59,532 bases of DNA from Deltaproteobacteria bacterium (GTDB lineage Bacteria; Desulfobacterota; Syntrophia; Syntrophales; UBA2210), in the NCBI GenBank assembly GCA_016933965.1, contig JAFGTS010000044.1:1-59532 (forward strand), in the 5' to 3' direction. Below are positions 41,189 through 51,251 of the stretch, piece by piece (within the stretch, counting starts at the first letter, position 1; the number at the start of each line of letters is the position of its first letter). The position numbers and the translations under genes were made by a program. Under the pieces are notes generated by a model. The model had not been told where the DNA came from. It made no database searches and saw only the letters and a program-made list of their open reading frames with translations.

Positions 41189-42046
41189 TCATGACCCGAT
41201 GCCACCAAAGAAATCCCTGATTATCTCCGCGATACCGGCAGGTTGTTCCATGGGTATCAGGTGACCCGCACCGGGGATCAGCCGGTGGGTTCCCCTGGGG
41301 AACAGAGATGCCGCCCCGGGAAGATCAATGTAACTCCTGTTTTCACTTTCTTCACCTTCCAGGACGAGGGTGGGGCATGAGACCCGTGAGAGCAGCGGCC
41401 ACGGATCATACTGCATGCCGCCCATGAAGAGCGCCGCTTCGCGCTGGGGTGAGCAGAGAAGCTGCAATCCCCCCGTTTCACCCGGTGTCATGCCGAATCG
41501 AATGTACAGTTCGAGCATTTCCGTGTCCCAGTTTCTGAAGAGCGGTTTCGTCCTCAGGTACTCAAGGGCTTCCGTGCCGTCATTCCAGTGGTTGCGCCGT
41601 TTGATCGATTTCGACGCCAGGGGGTGATCTTCGACCCCGATACCGATACGGTAAAAGTCCTGCGGCAGGAAGATCGGCTCGATCAGGATCATTCCGCGGG
41701 CATTGAGGTCAAAATGGGCATCGGCGATCGTGAGCACCGTGGCCCCCATGGAATGACCCACCAGAAAAGGGGATGCGATCCCCTTCTCACGACAGAAAGC
41801 GGACATGTCGCGGGCAAGGGTCATCCAGTTCAGGCCGCCCTCTCTGGGGTCGGTGACGCGGTGGTCGCAGAAGTAAGGGGCAAGGATACGGTATTGCGGG
41901 GAGAGCCGCCGCGCGACCGGGTGCCAGAGCCAGGGGAGAAATCCCGTGGCATGGAGTAAAATGATCGTTTCCCCCTCGCCGTCATACTGGAGGTAGGAAA
42001 GATCGACATCACCGATATTCTGCGTCAGCGTGAGCGGTTCGCTCAT
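41189..42046 (-). CDS. Alpha/beta hydrolase
   Basis: A 285-residue alpha/beta-hydrolase with an oxyanion HATGF motif (32-36), the nucleophile elbow GHSMG (Ser99) and a C-terminal catalytic His262 in GAGHLIP. A strong CAGGAGGTACC site precedes the ATG. It could hydrolyse an ester, thioester or C-C bond; nothing narrows the substrate. It is divergent from nothing and convergent with the HEAT lipoprotein gene. Confidence 0.85.
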   Translation of the reverse strand: MSEPLTLTQNIGDVDLSYLQYDGEGETIILLHATGFLPWLWHPVARRLSPQYRILAPYFCDHRVTDPREGGLNWMTLARDMSAFCREKGIASPFLVGHSMGATVLTIADAHFDLNARGMILIEPIFLPQDFYRIGIGVEDHPLASKSIKRRNHWNDGTEALEYLRTKPLFRNWDTEMLELYIRFGMTPGETGGLQLLCSPQREAALFMGGMQYDPWPLLSRVSCPTLVLEGEESENRSYIDLPGAASLFPRGTHRLIPGAGHLIPMEQPAGIAEIIRDFFGGIGS

Positions 42047-42085
42047 GGCACGGTACCTCCTGAATCGGCTGATCGCCCCATGGAA

Positions 42086-42553
42086 CTACCGGTCCGGGCG
42101 GTCAGTCCTTTTGTCTGTGAATTTTGAAATCAGCCTTTTGACATAAGGGTTGTTCCAGAACCCCCGTGTTGAAACGATCAGTTTGCAGACATGCAGCATC
42201 GCCGGGTCTCTCATGAGGGCCTCTATCAATACCCGGTGACTTTTTACAAAACCGTCGAACTGGAGCTCCGTGCGCTGTTCGAAGCCGAAGGGGATGCCGC
42301 TGAACCGTTCCAGTTCCTCCGGCGTCATGCCGAGCCCGCCCAGCATCTTCAGAAGGTACTCACCGGTGATGTTCCGCGTTCCCTGGGAGAACTCGCTGAA
42401 CCGTTGCGGAGACAGCCCGGAAGCCTTCATGAACCGTCCCTTGCTCATTTTCAGGATGCCGGCGCGCTTCCAGAGAAAGTCAAAATAATCGTTGAATTCC
42501 GTTTCTTTCTTTCGGGCTGCCATGGGTGGAAGCATAACATCATTTCTCATCAT
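42086..42553 (-). CDS. XRE-like helix-turn-helix protein
   Basis: A 155-residue protein whose residues about 25-80 resemble an XRE-type DNA-binding domain (GRFMKASGLSPQRFSEFSQG, then LLKMLGGLGMTPEELERFSG). The C-terminal half is not recognised. Several in-frame ATGs (42553, 42550, 42535, 42523) are possible and none has a good ribosome-binding site. It is read divergently from the histidine kinase gene, so it might regulate it; this is only positional. Confidence 0.65.
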   Translation of the reverse strand: MMRNDVMLPPMAARKKETEFNDYFDFLWKRAGILKMSKGRFMKASGLSPQRFSEFSQGTRNITGEYLLKMLGGLGMTPEELERFSGIPFGFEQRTELQFDGFVKSHRVLIEALMRDPAMLHVCKLIVSTRGFWNNPYVKRLISKFTDKRTDRPDR

Positions 42554-42752
42554 GTCAATATAAAACCGGGCCTTCGCAGATGGAAATCCGGCGGGAAGCG
42601 AAGAGGGACAACTGCCGGTGACCCTATCCCCGGCGAACCCCGCAAAGATAGCATTGACAGGAAAGGACGATGTTTTTTATTGATTTAATGTGGATTTTGA
42701 TTGTACTCCAACCATAAGAGACCCTTTGAGAAAAGATGTCGGAAGGAAGGGA

Positions 42753-45584
42753 ATGAGCCTTCGACTGAAGACAACCATCATCATTATAATTGCTACTGCG
42801 GTCCTGCTCGGTCTGCTCTGGGGTGTTTCCTCGATCATTGTCGGCAGGGGTTTCGGCCGGGTGGAAGAAGCGGATATGCGTCATTCCCTGGAGGTTCTCC
42901 TCAGTGCTTTGAACAACGAGATACAGAACATTACCGCTGCCAATGCCGACTATGCCTTCTGGGACGACACCTGTGAGTTCATCGAGACCGGCAGCGAAAC
43001 CTATATGACAGTCAATTTCACGGAAGATACCTTCACCGATTTTCGTCTCAACTTTGTTCTTTTTGTCGACCTGTCGGGGTGGGTCGTCTACGCACGGGGA
43101 TTCGATCTGAAGGCCGGCAGGGAACGGCCGGTACCACGGTCCCTGACGAAGGCAGCCCATATTCAGCGGTTCCTCATCGGGGAGGCTGAGATCGACCGGT
43201 GCCTCAGTGGCATCGTTACCCTCCCGGAGGGGAATGTCCTGATTTCATCCTGTCCCATCATCAACAGCCGCAAGGAAGGACCGGTGAGGGGGGCTCTCAT
43301 CATGGGGCGGTATCTCGATGAGCTTGAAGTATATCGCCTCTCGGGCATGCTCCATCTTCCGGTGACCCTGTTCCCCTTCCGTGACGGGGTGATGCCTCCT
43401 GAGGTTGCTCATGTCTATGCCGAAGGTGGGGGAAAGGACGGGTTTGCGGTACAACCCATTGATGAGCGGACGATCGCGGGATACGCGATCGTGAATGACA
43501 TGGACGGAAAACCGGCGCTGGCGCTGCGCGCTGAAAAACCGCGGGCCATCCATCTCCAAAGCCAAAAAACTCTCAGATATTTCGTCATTATTCTTGTTAT
43601 TGCCGCGGCCGTCTTCGCGTCGATCATCTTTCAGCTCCTGGAGATATCCGTTCTCTCACGGCTCAGACGGATCCAAAAGAAAGTGCAGGTAATCGGTTCG
43701 ACCCGGCAATTTTCCGAAAGGCTCTCTGAGCCGGGAAGGGATGAACTGGCGAGCCTGTCGGCCGATATCGATTACATGATTGAAAATATTGAGAAAGAAC
43801 AGAAACTACGCCAAGAGAGCGAGGAGCGGTATCGTCTTCACTTCCTGCATTCCTCCGACGTCTTTTATACCCTGTCACCGGATTTCGTCGTACAGGATGT
43901 ATCGGGAAGTGTGGAGAGGATCATGGGGTACAAGCCGGAGGAGATGATAGGCAGGAACTTTCTGGAGTTGAACATTCTGGCCCCCGAGTCCCTCGACCGG
44001 GCGGTTGCAGATACCGGAAAGGTGCTTGCCGGTGGAACGGTAAAGGCCTCGGTCTACAGGTTCATTACCAGGGACGGACAGGAACGATTCGGAGAGGTCT
44101 CGGGCATCCCCGTATATCGGGACGGACGGGTGACGGCAATCGTATCGGTGGGTCGCGACATAACCGAGCGCAGGCTGGTGGAAGAAGCGCTTCAGGAGAG
44201 TGAGGAGCGGTTCAGGGCCATAGCGGTGACCGCACGGGATGCCATCATCATGATGGATGGAGAAGGTGCGATCACGTACTGGAACCCGGCGGCTGAATCG
44301 GTCTTCGGCTATGGGAACAGCGAGGCCCTCGGCAGCGATCTTCATACCCTGCTTGCCCCGGAACGATATCAAGCGGCATACAGAGAGGGGGTCAGAAAAT
44401 TCCGGTATACCGGGTCCGGTGATGCCGTGGGCAAAACGCTTGAACTTGAGGCAGTCAGAAAGGACGGGACGGAAATACTGGTGGAACTGTCTCTCTCATC
44501 GATACAGATGAAGGGCGATTGGTACGCCGTGGGAATTGTGCGGGACATAACGGAACGCAAAGAAACGGAGGAACTCCTGCGGTTGAGCAAGGAGCGCTAT
44601 CAGAACCTCGTTGAGAATATCAATGACATCGTGTACACGATCGATGAAGGAGGGGTCATCACCTACGTCAGCCCATCGGTGGAAACGATCACCGATTACA
44701 CCGTTTCGGACCTCGTCGGTACAAATTTCATCGACCTTGTACACCAGGACGACCTTCCCCTGGTCATGACCAGGTTTAGGGAAATCATCAACGGAGATAT
44801 AGGGCCTGCCGAATATCGTATGATCATGAAATCGGGAACAGCGAGGTGGGTGAGGACATCGAGCCGCCCCATCATGGCTGACGGTTTTTTCGCCGGAATG
44901 ACGGGACTCCTGGTGGACGTGGATGATCGGAAGGATGCGGAGCTTGAGTTACAGTCGCAACGGGAACACCTTGAACTTATCAACAAGATCCTCCGGCATG
45001 ACCTGATCAACGACCTGACGATCATAAAAAGCGCTCTGAACCTGTACCAGGAGACGGGGGAAGCGGAGCTCCTGGAAGAGTCGACCAAGCACGTGGACAA
45101 AAGTGTTGGCCTCATCCGGACCATGAAGGAATTTGAATCCTTCATCGCCGCCCACAGTGAGCTGAAGATCTATAACATCGGGGAACTGCTCCTGTCATTG
45201 TCGAAAAACTACCCGTCGCTGGCTGTAACCGTCGAGGGGAGCGGGCGTGTCCTCGCCGATGAATCGCTGAGCTCAGTTATCGACAATATCCTGCGCAATG
45301 CCGTTATTCATGGAAAGACGGACCGTGTTTCCGTCACGATAGAAACGGAAGAACAGTTCTGTGTCGTCAGGATCGCCGATTACGGGAAGGGGATCCCCGC
45401 CGATGTCAGGGATAAGGTTTTCGATGAGGGATTCATGTTCGGCGAAACGGGACAAACGGGATTGGGGCTGCACATTGTGAAGCGGGCCATGGATAATTAC
45501 GGGGGGACCGTCCACGTGGAGGAAAATACCCCGCAGGGTGCCGTTTTCGTCCTTCGGTTCAGGTCGATCGCAGGTTCACGATGA
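42753..45584 (+). CDS. CHASE4/HAMP/triple-PAS sensor histidine kinase
   Basis: A 943-residue membrane kinase; ATG at 42753 has a GGAAGGAAGG site. Order: TM helix (about 5-28), periplasmic CHASE4-type sensor with the ADYAFWDDTCEF motif, second TM (about 277-300), HAMP, three PAS domains (each ending VGRDITER-like), then an H-box LRHDLIND near 750 and a GHKL ATPase domain with NILRNAVIHG, DYGKGIP and TGLGLHIVK. The H-box is the form common in archaeal and some deltaproteobacterial kinases. No response regulator gene is adjacent, so the partner is encoded elsewhere. Confidence 0.9.
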   Translation: MSLRLKTTIIIIIATAVLLGLLWGVSSIIVGRGFGRVEEADMRHSLEVLLSALNNEIQNITAANADYAFWDDTCEFIETGSETYMTVNFTEDTFTDFRLNFVLFVDLSGWVVYARGFDLKAGRERPVPRSLTKAAHIQRFLIGEAEIDRCLSGIVTLPEGNVLISSCPIINSRKEGPVRGALIMGRYLDELEVYRLSGMLHLPVTLFPFRDGVMPPEVAHVYAEGGGKDGFAVQPIDERTIAGYAIVNDMDGKPALALRAEKPRAIHLQSQKTLRYFVIILVIAAAVFASIIFQLLEISVLSRLRRIQKKVQVIGSTRQFSERLSEPGRDELASLSADIDYMIENIEKEQKLRQESEERYRLHFLHSSDVFYTLSPDFVVQDVSGSVERIMGYKPEEMIGRNFLELNILAPESLDRAVADTGKVLAGGTVKASVYRFITRDGQERFGEVSGIPVYRDGRVTAIVSVGRDITERRLVEEALQESEERFRAIAVTARDAIIMMDGEGAITYWNPAAESVFGYGNSEALGSDLHTLLAPERYQAAYREGVRKFRYTGSGDAVGKTLELEAVRKDGTEILVELSLSSIQMKGDWYAVGIVRDITERKETEELLRLSKERYQNLVENINDIVYTIDEGGVITYVSPSVETITDYTVSDLVGTNFIDLVHQDDLPLVMTRFREIINGDIGPAEYRMIMKSGTARWVRTSSRPIMADGFFAGMTGLLVDVDDRKDAELELQSQREHLELINKILRHDLINDLTIIKSALNLYQETGEAELLEESTKHVDKSVGLIRTMKEFESFIAAHSELKIYNIGELLLSLSKNYPSLAVTVEGSGRVLADESLSSVIDNILRNAVIHGKTDRVSVTIETEEQFCVVRIADYGKGIPADVRDKVFDEGFMFGETGQTGLGLHIVKRAMDNYGGTVHVEENTPQGAVFVLRFRSIAGSR

Positions 45585-45613
45585 CCGTGTCCGTGTCCGT
45601 GTGAGAGTGTTCC

Positions 45614-46657
45614 TTACCGACCCTGCTCCATCCATTTTTTCATGCGGGGAAGTTCTTCCTGTTCCCACGCCGCGGAGCGCCGCCGCTCCAGGAACAGCGC
45701 AAAGAGTTTCTCCATCGTGTCAACCATTCTCTCGATGGCGGACGTCCGGTAAAGCAGTTTTGCCTCCCTTTCTTCCTCTTCTTCATCGAAATCGGAAAGG
45801 ATGTTCAACGATTGATAGAGAAAACGGTCCGCCTTGATGGTGCACTCCATCCGGTCCGTTCCGATGCCCAGGCCGAGGCGTGCTTCCCTGATCTTCTTCG
45901 CCCGCCTGAGCGCCGTCTTTCCTTCACTGAGGTCCGCGTGCAGCCCCTGGCAGACGACCGTTTCGGTATATTCTCCCTCACCTGATTCGAAGACCACCCT
46001 GCGGGAGAAAACGACCTCTATGTCGCCGAGCCCGGGGACCAGCATGGTGCCGTTCCTCTCCTCGCTCTTGAACCAGAGCCAGGTCAGGAACTCGCGGCCC
46101 GGCAGGGGCGGAATATCTTCTTCACCTGTCCAGGGAAGGGCGGGGACCAGTTTCAGGGAAAAGGAGCGGTCGAAGTACTTTTCGAAATCTTCCATGACCG
46201 ACGGTGCCGTCGTGCCGATAATGAGCCACCCCTTCGCCGGGCACCAGATGACGTCATGGAACGAGGGGATCGCGGGAACCTTCTCGAGCAGCCTCTGGCG
46301 GACCTGCTCCTTTATGTCTTTCCGTTCCGAACGGGAGAGGCGCCGCCGGCCTGTTTCCTCAGCCCGGGCCTTTTCGGCTTCCAGTATCCTGAGCCGGAGC
46401 AGCGCGGGCGGTATGGTCCGCCGGTCGATGCGCAGGGAAAAAACAAGGCATTCACCCAGATGATAGCTGGCGTATTCAAAATTCCGATCAAGGACATTTT
46501 CAAGACCCGTCCAGCCCAGGGATTTTTCACGAACGACCGAGGAGTTATCGAAGGCGTATTTTTTCAGTTCCCTGTCGAAAAAGGCGGAAAAATCCTGCGG
46601 TAGATCACCCGCCACGTGATATCGTGAGAAGGTTATCGTCCCTTTTATCAACCCCAT
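45614..46657 (-). CDS. RdgC-family recombination-associated protein
   Basis: A 347-residue protein with RdgC-family features: an N-terminal FDRELKKYAF region, GECLVFSLRIDRRTIPPALL, the charged helix EAEKARAEETGRRRLSRSER, and FHDVIWCPAKGWLIIGT. RdgC of E. coli forms a DNA-encircling ring that restrains RecA. The similarity is moderate, so function here is by family. It is convergent with the kinase gene; a GGAGAAGAAG site precedes the ATG. Confidence 0.75.
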   Translation of the reverse strand: MGLIKGTITFSRYHVAGDLPQDFSAFFDRELKKYAFDNSSVVREKSLGWTGLENVLDRNFEYASYHLGECLVFSLRIDRRTIPPALLRLRILEAEKARAEETGRRRLSRSERKDIKEQVRQRLLEKVPAIPSFHDVIWCPAKGWLIIGTTAPSVMEDFEKYFDRSFSLKLVPALPWTGEEDIPPLPGREFLTWLWFKSEERNGTMLVPGLGDIEVVFSRRVVFESGEGEYTETVVCQGLHADLSEGKTALRRAKKIREARLGLGIGTDRMECTIKADRFLYQSLNILSDFDEEEEEREAKLLYRTSAIERMVDTMEKLFALFLERRRSAAWEQEELPRMKKWMEQGR

Positions 46658-46745
46658 GCTTCTTCTCCGTTGCGATTTTTTCTCCGGTAAAGGAAGGAAC
46701 CCTACTTCGGGCGGCGTTCCCTGTCAAGTCGAATCGGGTCCGTGA

Positions 46746-47894
46746 TCATGTTATGAGGGGATTCAGGATCGAGCGCATCAGGGGGACCTGCAGTTCGATC
46801 GCCCCTTCGGGACACACTTCCTGGCAGCAGTAACAGCGAATGCAACAGGAGTAATCGTGATGGGGCGGTTTTGAGCAGTCCCCATCGAACCACAGGAGGG
46901 CTTTCGGCACGGCGGGGCACATCTCGACGCAGAGGCCGCAGCGGATACATTTCCTTTTTACGATGACCGGCTTCGGCACCAGGGCATTGCTGAGGAATCG
47001 TGTCATACCCCCCTTACGGTACGGCCTGATCGGAGAGCGGTCAACGTCGAAGTCCGAACGCACCAGTGAGGAGATATCATCACCGAGCAGGTCGATTTCC
47101 TCTTCCTGAAAGGTGCCGAGGCCGAAATGCCCGCCGTACAGGATGGCGGGGACGAGCCGGAAATTGAGGTCGACAAGCCTGCATGCCGTTGCGTCGAGCG
47201 CCACCGGGTCGGAGGAAAGGAGGATCACGCCCAGTCGCTTCGGTGTCCCGCTGCCCGGTCCGTTGCCTTCCATTGCGTCGATCCCGTCCATGATGAACAG
47301 GCGAGGGTTCACGAACCGGGCCACATCGACAAGCATTTTTGCGAAGTCCATCGCATCGGACAACTTCACGTGATATTCGCCCTTCAGGATTCCCGGAATG
47401 CAGCCGAACTGGTTCTTGACGGCGCCGGTGATCTTCTGAAACCCGTGGGTCTTGAACTTGGGGAGACTGATGATCCCGTCGCTCTCAAGAACGCCGCGGG
47501 CGACAGTGAACGTGCGGTTCTGTTTTCCCTCGGGGAAAGAGACCTCGACCCCGGTCCTGAAATCGGCGATACCGATAGCGAGGTCCCGGGCGACGGCTGC
47601 CAGACCCGCTCTGCGGGCGGCGTTCCTGAAACCGCCGATGGCCGGTGAATCACCATAGCTGACAACAGCCCCCGCTTCGAGCGCCGATTCGGCGACGGCC
47701 CTGAAGACGGCGGGATGGGTGGTCACGCATTTTTCAGGGGGGGATGCCGAAAGAAGGTTCGGTTTCAGAAGGACCTTTTCCGTTTTATCGATGAAATTCT
47801 CCATTCCGCCCAGCAGGGAAAGCCCCCGCGAAACGGCCGCTTTTACCGTCCCGGGTTCATAACTGTCGCAGGCAATGATCGCCACTGTCGCCAT
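46746..47894 (-). CDS. DUF362 protein fused to a 2[4Fe-4S] ferredoxin domain
   Basis: A 382-residue protein. Residues 1 to about 290 are a DUF362 domain (KVLLKPNLLSASPPEKCVTT, GDSPAIGGF, SLPKFKTHGFQKITGAVKN, GIDAMEGNGPGSG). Residues about 310-370 carry two ferredoxin cluster motifs, CIRCGLCVEMCP and CCIRCYCCQEVCP. An electron-transfer role in the cytoplasm is likely, but no DUF362 reaction is established with confidence. It is divergent from the nadK gene. Confidence 0.85.
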   Translation of the reverse strand: MATVAIIACDSYEPGTVKAAVSRGLSLLGGMENFIDKTEKVLLKPNLLSASPPEKCVTTHPAVFRAVAESALEAGAVVSYGDSPAIGGFRNAARRAGLAAVARDLAIGIADFRTGVEVSFPEGKQNRTFTVARGVLESDGIISLPKFKTHGFQKITGAVKNQFGCIPGILKGEYHVKLSDAMDFAKMLVDVARFVNPRLFIMDGIDAMEGNGPGSGTPKRLGVILLSSDPVALDATACRLVDLNFRLVPAILYGGHFGLGTFQEEEIDLLGDDISSLVRSDFDVDRSPIRPYRKGGMTRFLSNALVPKPVIVKRKCIRCGLCVEMCPAVPKALLWFDGDCSKPPHHDYSCCIRCYCCQEVCPEGAIELQVPLMRSILNPLIT

Positions 47895-48157
47895 CGGAAA
47901 CCTTCCCTCGCCGGCTGTTTTTGACGCATTTCACACATTGTGAGTACTTTTGTCCCGTTTGTCAATCGAATCGGTCCGGCAGGACGTTGTCGGGTACGGC
48001 CTTCCTGAAGAAGGGAACATCTTTCGCCGATAGACAGTGTTTTCTTTTTGTGATAGGTATTGACGACTTCGTAAGCATTATACGGTTCAGCGACGGTCGT
48101 ACCGGCTGCCATGACCTGCCGAGGGATGGGTGCCGGCGGCGGGAGATGGAGATAATA

Positions 48158-49006
48158 ATGGGGATCCGGAAGATCGGAATTATCGCGAACAGTGAGAAGG
48201 AAAATGCCGTTCATCAGTCGGAACGCCTCCGGGACTGGCTTGTCGAAAGGGGGGTGCAGGTGTTTCTCGACGAGGAAACGGCAGGCATGCTGGACCTCAA
48301 AGGGGGCATCCCGCGGGACCGCCTGGCGTCTCTCACGGACATGATCATCGTTTTCGGGGGTGACGGAACGCTTCTGCGGGCGGCTCGCTCGATCAGAAAA
48401 TCCCAGGTCCCGCTGGTGGGGATCAATCTCGGCGGTTTCGGGTTCATGACCGTCATCAACCTGGGTGACATGTTCAATGCCATGGAGATGATCCTCAAAG
48501 GTGACTATCAGACATCCCGGCGGATGATGCTGGAAGCATCCGTAGACGGCGTGGAACACTCGGCCCTCAATGATATCGTCATCACCCGGGGAAGCCTCTC
48601 GCGCATGGTCGTCCTGGAAACGTTCATTGATGGAAAGTACCTGACCACTTACAAGGCGGACGGTCTGATCATCTCGACCCCCACGGGCTCGACGGCGTAC
48701 TCCCTGTCGGCGGGAGGCCCCATCGTCAAACCGGAACACTACTCGATCATCATAACGCCCATATGCCCGCATACGCTGACGAACCGGCCGATCATGCTTC
48801 CTCCCGAGGTGACGATGACCGTCGTTGTCATGACACCGGAGCGGGGGGTATCCGTAACCCTTGACGGACAGGACCTCTTCGAACTGAGATCGGGCGACCG
48901 TGTCATGATACGGAAATCGCCCTATGACATACACCTTGTCGATTCACCGTTGCACGATTACTGGGAGATACTGCGAACAAAACTCGGGTGGGGCGGGTTG
49001 CCGTAA
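48158..49006 (+). CDS. nadK: NAD kinase
   Basis: A 282-residue enzyme starting MGIRKIGIIANSEKE; ATG at 48158 with GGAG upstream matches the family start, although ATG at 48146 is also open. The catalytic GGDGT motif is at 67-71 (VFGGDGTLLRAAR), and the NAD-binding TPTGSTAYSLSAGGP follows. It phosphorylates NAD+ to NADP+. It is immediately followed by recN, a linkage seen in many bacteria. Confidence 0.94.
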   Translation: MGIRKIGIIANSEKENAVHQSERLRDWLVERGVQVFLDEETAGMLDLKGGIPRDRLASLTDMIIVFGGDGTLLRAARSIRKSQVPLVGINLGGFGFMTVINLGDMFNAMEMILKGDYQTSRRMMLEASVDGVEHSALNDIVITRGSLSRMVVLETFIDGKYLTTYKADGLIISTPTGSTAYSLSAGGPIVKPEHYSIIITPICPHTLTNRPIMLPPEVTMTVVVMTPERGVSVTLDGQDLFELRSGDRVMIRKSPYDIHLVDSPLHDYWEILRTKLGWGGLP

Positions 49007-49010
49007 CATC

Positions 49011-50762
49011 ATGCTGCGAGAGCTTACCATCAGGCATTTTGCCATCATCGATGAGCTGAGGTCATCCTTCACGGAGGGGCTCAACATCATCTCCGGTGAG
49101 ACGGGGGCCGGGAAATCCATCATCATCGGAGCCGTCAGCCTGTTGCTGGGGGATCGGGCATCGAGCGATCTTATCCGTTCCTCTGAAGATTCGGCAGAAG
49201 TGGAAGCCCTTTTTGATGTAGAGAACGGAACGGTGAAGGAAACGCTGCAGTCCATGGATCTGCCCGTCGAGAATGAACTCCTGCTGAGACGGGTGATCTC
49301 CCGTTCCGGCAAGAACAGGATATATATCAACGGAAGGCCGGCGACGGTGAACATGCTGTCCGTTGTGAGCGAATTCCTGGTCAACATCTGCGGGCAGCAC
49401 GAGCACCAGGTCCTCATAGATGCCGCAAGCCACATCGATATCCTCGATGAATTCGGCGACCTGATGCCGCCCAGATCGAGCTATGCCCTGCTGTTTCGGG
49501 AATATCAGGCGCTGAAAAAACGCCTCGGCGAGCTTACGGCCCTGAATGCCGAAAAGAAGTCCCGCGAAGAACTCCTGCGGTTTCAGTTCCAGGAAATAGA
49601 GGCGGCGGGATTGACGCCCGGTGAGGATACCCTTCTGCGGGATGAAAAAAAGGTCCTTGCCAACGCGAAACGCCTCGAAGAACTGGCCGGCGAGGCCTTT
49701 GATATTCTGTATGCATCGGAGGGCGCGGTCCTGGAGCGTCTCGACCGGGTGTCGGCCGCCCTCGGTGAAGTGAGATCGATAGACGGAAGCTTTCCACTTT
49801 CGGTCGAAGACATGGAATCGACACGGTACTCCCTCGAGGACGCGGCGCTGACGATCCGCGACTATCTGAAACGTGTTGTCTCCGACCCGGGCCGTCTTGA
49901 AGTCATTGACGAGCGGCTCGAATCCATCGGAAGGATGAAGCGGAAATACGGCGTGACCATTGAGGCGATCTTTGAAAAGAAAGGGACCCTCGAGCGGGAG
50001 CTTCGGAACATGGCATCGCTGGAGGAAGAGCTGATGTCACTTGCTTCGGAGATCTCCTCAATGGAAAAGATGCTCGTGACGAAGGCGGAGGAACTTTCTC
50101 TTCAGAGAAGAGCGGCGGCAAAGGTCCTTACGGAAGCCGTAGAAAAGGAGATCCGCTCCATGAAAATGGAGAACGCCGTCTTCGAGGTGCTGTTCCGGCC
50201 GGCAGCTGATGAGGCCGGCGGTCCCGTCCTCCATGAAAAGGGGACGGACGATATCGAGTTCTATCTCACCACCAACCCGGGAGAATCCATGAAGCCCCTG
50301 AACCGTATCGCCTCGGGCGGCGAGCTCTCCCGCATCGTCCTGGCCATGAAAAAGGTTCTCGCCGGAACGGCATCGGTGGGGACCGTCGTCTTTGACGAAG
50401 TGGACAGCGGTATCGGCGGCGCGGCGGCTGAAGTGGTCGGTGAAAAGTTGAAGGACGTGTCGCATCATCATCAGGTCATTTGCATAACGCACCTGCCGCA
50501 GATTGCCTGCTTCGGCGATTCACATTTCCGGGTTTCAAAGGAGGTGCACGGGGGCAGGACGCAGACACGGATGGATCGTCTCCGTGGGGATGAACGGATC
50601 GAAGAGATAACGCGGATGCTCGGTGGTGTCGAGATCACCGAGAAGACCAGGGCCCATGCGGTGGAGATGCTCAGGAACGCGGGGAAAAGATCGCGAACGG
50701 CGACCCCCGCCGCAAAGGGCCGGCGTGAACATGAAGTCCCGGGTGACGGGGCGCAGAGGTGA
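49011..50762 (+). CDS. recN: DNA repair ATPase RecN
   Basis: A 583-residue SMC-like ATPase starting MLRELTIRHFAIIDEL. The Walker A loop GETGAGKS is at 29-36, long coiled-coil segments occupy about 150-360, and the ABC signature LNRIASGGELSRI and Walker B VVFDEVDSGIGG follow, with the FGDSHFRVSK and ARMLGG-like RMLGGVEIT end typical of RecN. It acts in double-strand break repair. The gene begins 4 bases after nadK. The last 25 residues are a basic extension. Confidence 0.94.
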   Translation: MLRELTIRHFAIIDELRSSFTEGLNIISGETGAGKSIIIGAVSLLLGDRASSDLIRSSEDSAEVEALFDVENGTVKETLQSMDLPVENELLLRRVISRSGKNRIYINGRPATVNMLSVVSEFLVNICGQHEHQVLIDAASHIDILDEFGDLMPPRSSYALLFREYQALKKRLGELTALNAEKKSREELLRFQFQEIEAAGLTPGEDTLLRDEKKVLANAKRLEELAGEAFDILYASEGAVLERLDRVSAALGEVRSIDGSFPLSVEDMESTRYSLEDAALTIRDYLKRVVSDPGRLEVIDERLESIGRMKRKYGVTIEAIFEKKGTLERELRNMASLEEELMSLASEISSMEKMLVTKAEELSLQRRAAAKVLTEAVEKEIRSMKMENAVFEVLFRPAADEAGGPVLHEKGTDDIEFYLTTNPGESMKPLNRIASGGELSRIVLAMKKVLAGTASVGTVVFDEVDSGIGGAAAEVVGEKLKDVSHHHQVICITHLPQIACFGDSHFRVSKEVHGGRTQTRMDRLRGDERIEEITRMLGGVEITEKTRAHAVEMLRNAGKRSRTATPAAKGRREHEVPGDGAQR

Positions 50763-50778
50763 AGAAAAGGGACGGCGA

Positions 50779-51237
50779 ATGCTTCGAAAAGCAAAGGTCA
50801 GTGACGCAAAGATCATACATCGCCTGATCAACGAATCGGCGCAGAAGGGGGAGATGCTTCCCCGGTCCCTGATGGACATCTACAGCAGCCTCCGGGATTT
50901 TTTCGTGTTCGTTGATGAAAAAGATGATGTCCTTGCCGGCCTCTGCGCCATGCACATTTTCTGGGAGAACCTCGCCGAGGTCCGTTCTCTCTACGTGAGG
51001 GACGAATACCGGAAGAGAGGCATCGGCAGGGCCCTCGTGGAGGCCTGCGTCTCCGAGGCGATCACTCTCGACCTGATGCGCATTTTCACCCTGACCTACC
51101 AGACGGCGTTCTTCAGCACTCTTGATTTTAAGATCATCGACCGGGCGACGCTCCCCGAGAAGATATGGTCCGACTGCTTCAAGTGCCCCAAATATCCCGA
51201 TTACTGCGACGAAGTGGCAATGATACTGGAATTGTGA
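50779..51237 (+). CDS. GNAT acetyltransferase, probable N-acetylglutamate synthase type
   Basis: A 152-residue GNAT protein starting MLRKAKVSDAKIIHRLINE; an AAAGGGA site lies upstream. Core strands include LAGLCAMHIFWENLAEVRSLYV and the acetyl-CoA loop RKRGIGRALV, followed by a C-terminal SDCFKCPKYPDYCDEVAM with three cysteines. Short stand-alone ArgA-like acetyltransferases of deltaproteobacteria end in a similar way, so arginine biosynthesis is possible; no other arg gene is nearby. It begins 17 bases past recN. Confidence 0.8.
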   Translation: MLRKAKVSDAKIIHRLINESAQKGEMLPRSLMDIYSSLRDFFVFVDEKDDVLAGLCAMHIFWENLAEVRSLYVRDEYRKRGIGRALVEACVSEAITLDLMRIFTLTYQTAFFSTLDFKIIDRATLPEKIWSDCFKCPKYPDYCDEVAMILEL

Positions 51238-51251
51238 GGTGAGACGACGAC

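Noticed and set aside
47843-48934. Minus-strand open frame of 363 codons opposite nadK
   Set aside because: The plus strand encodes an NAD kinase with all motifs; the antisense product has no recognised content.
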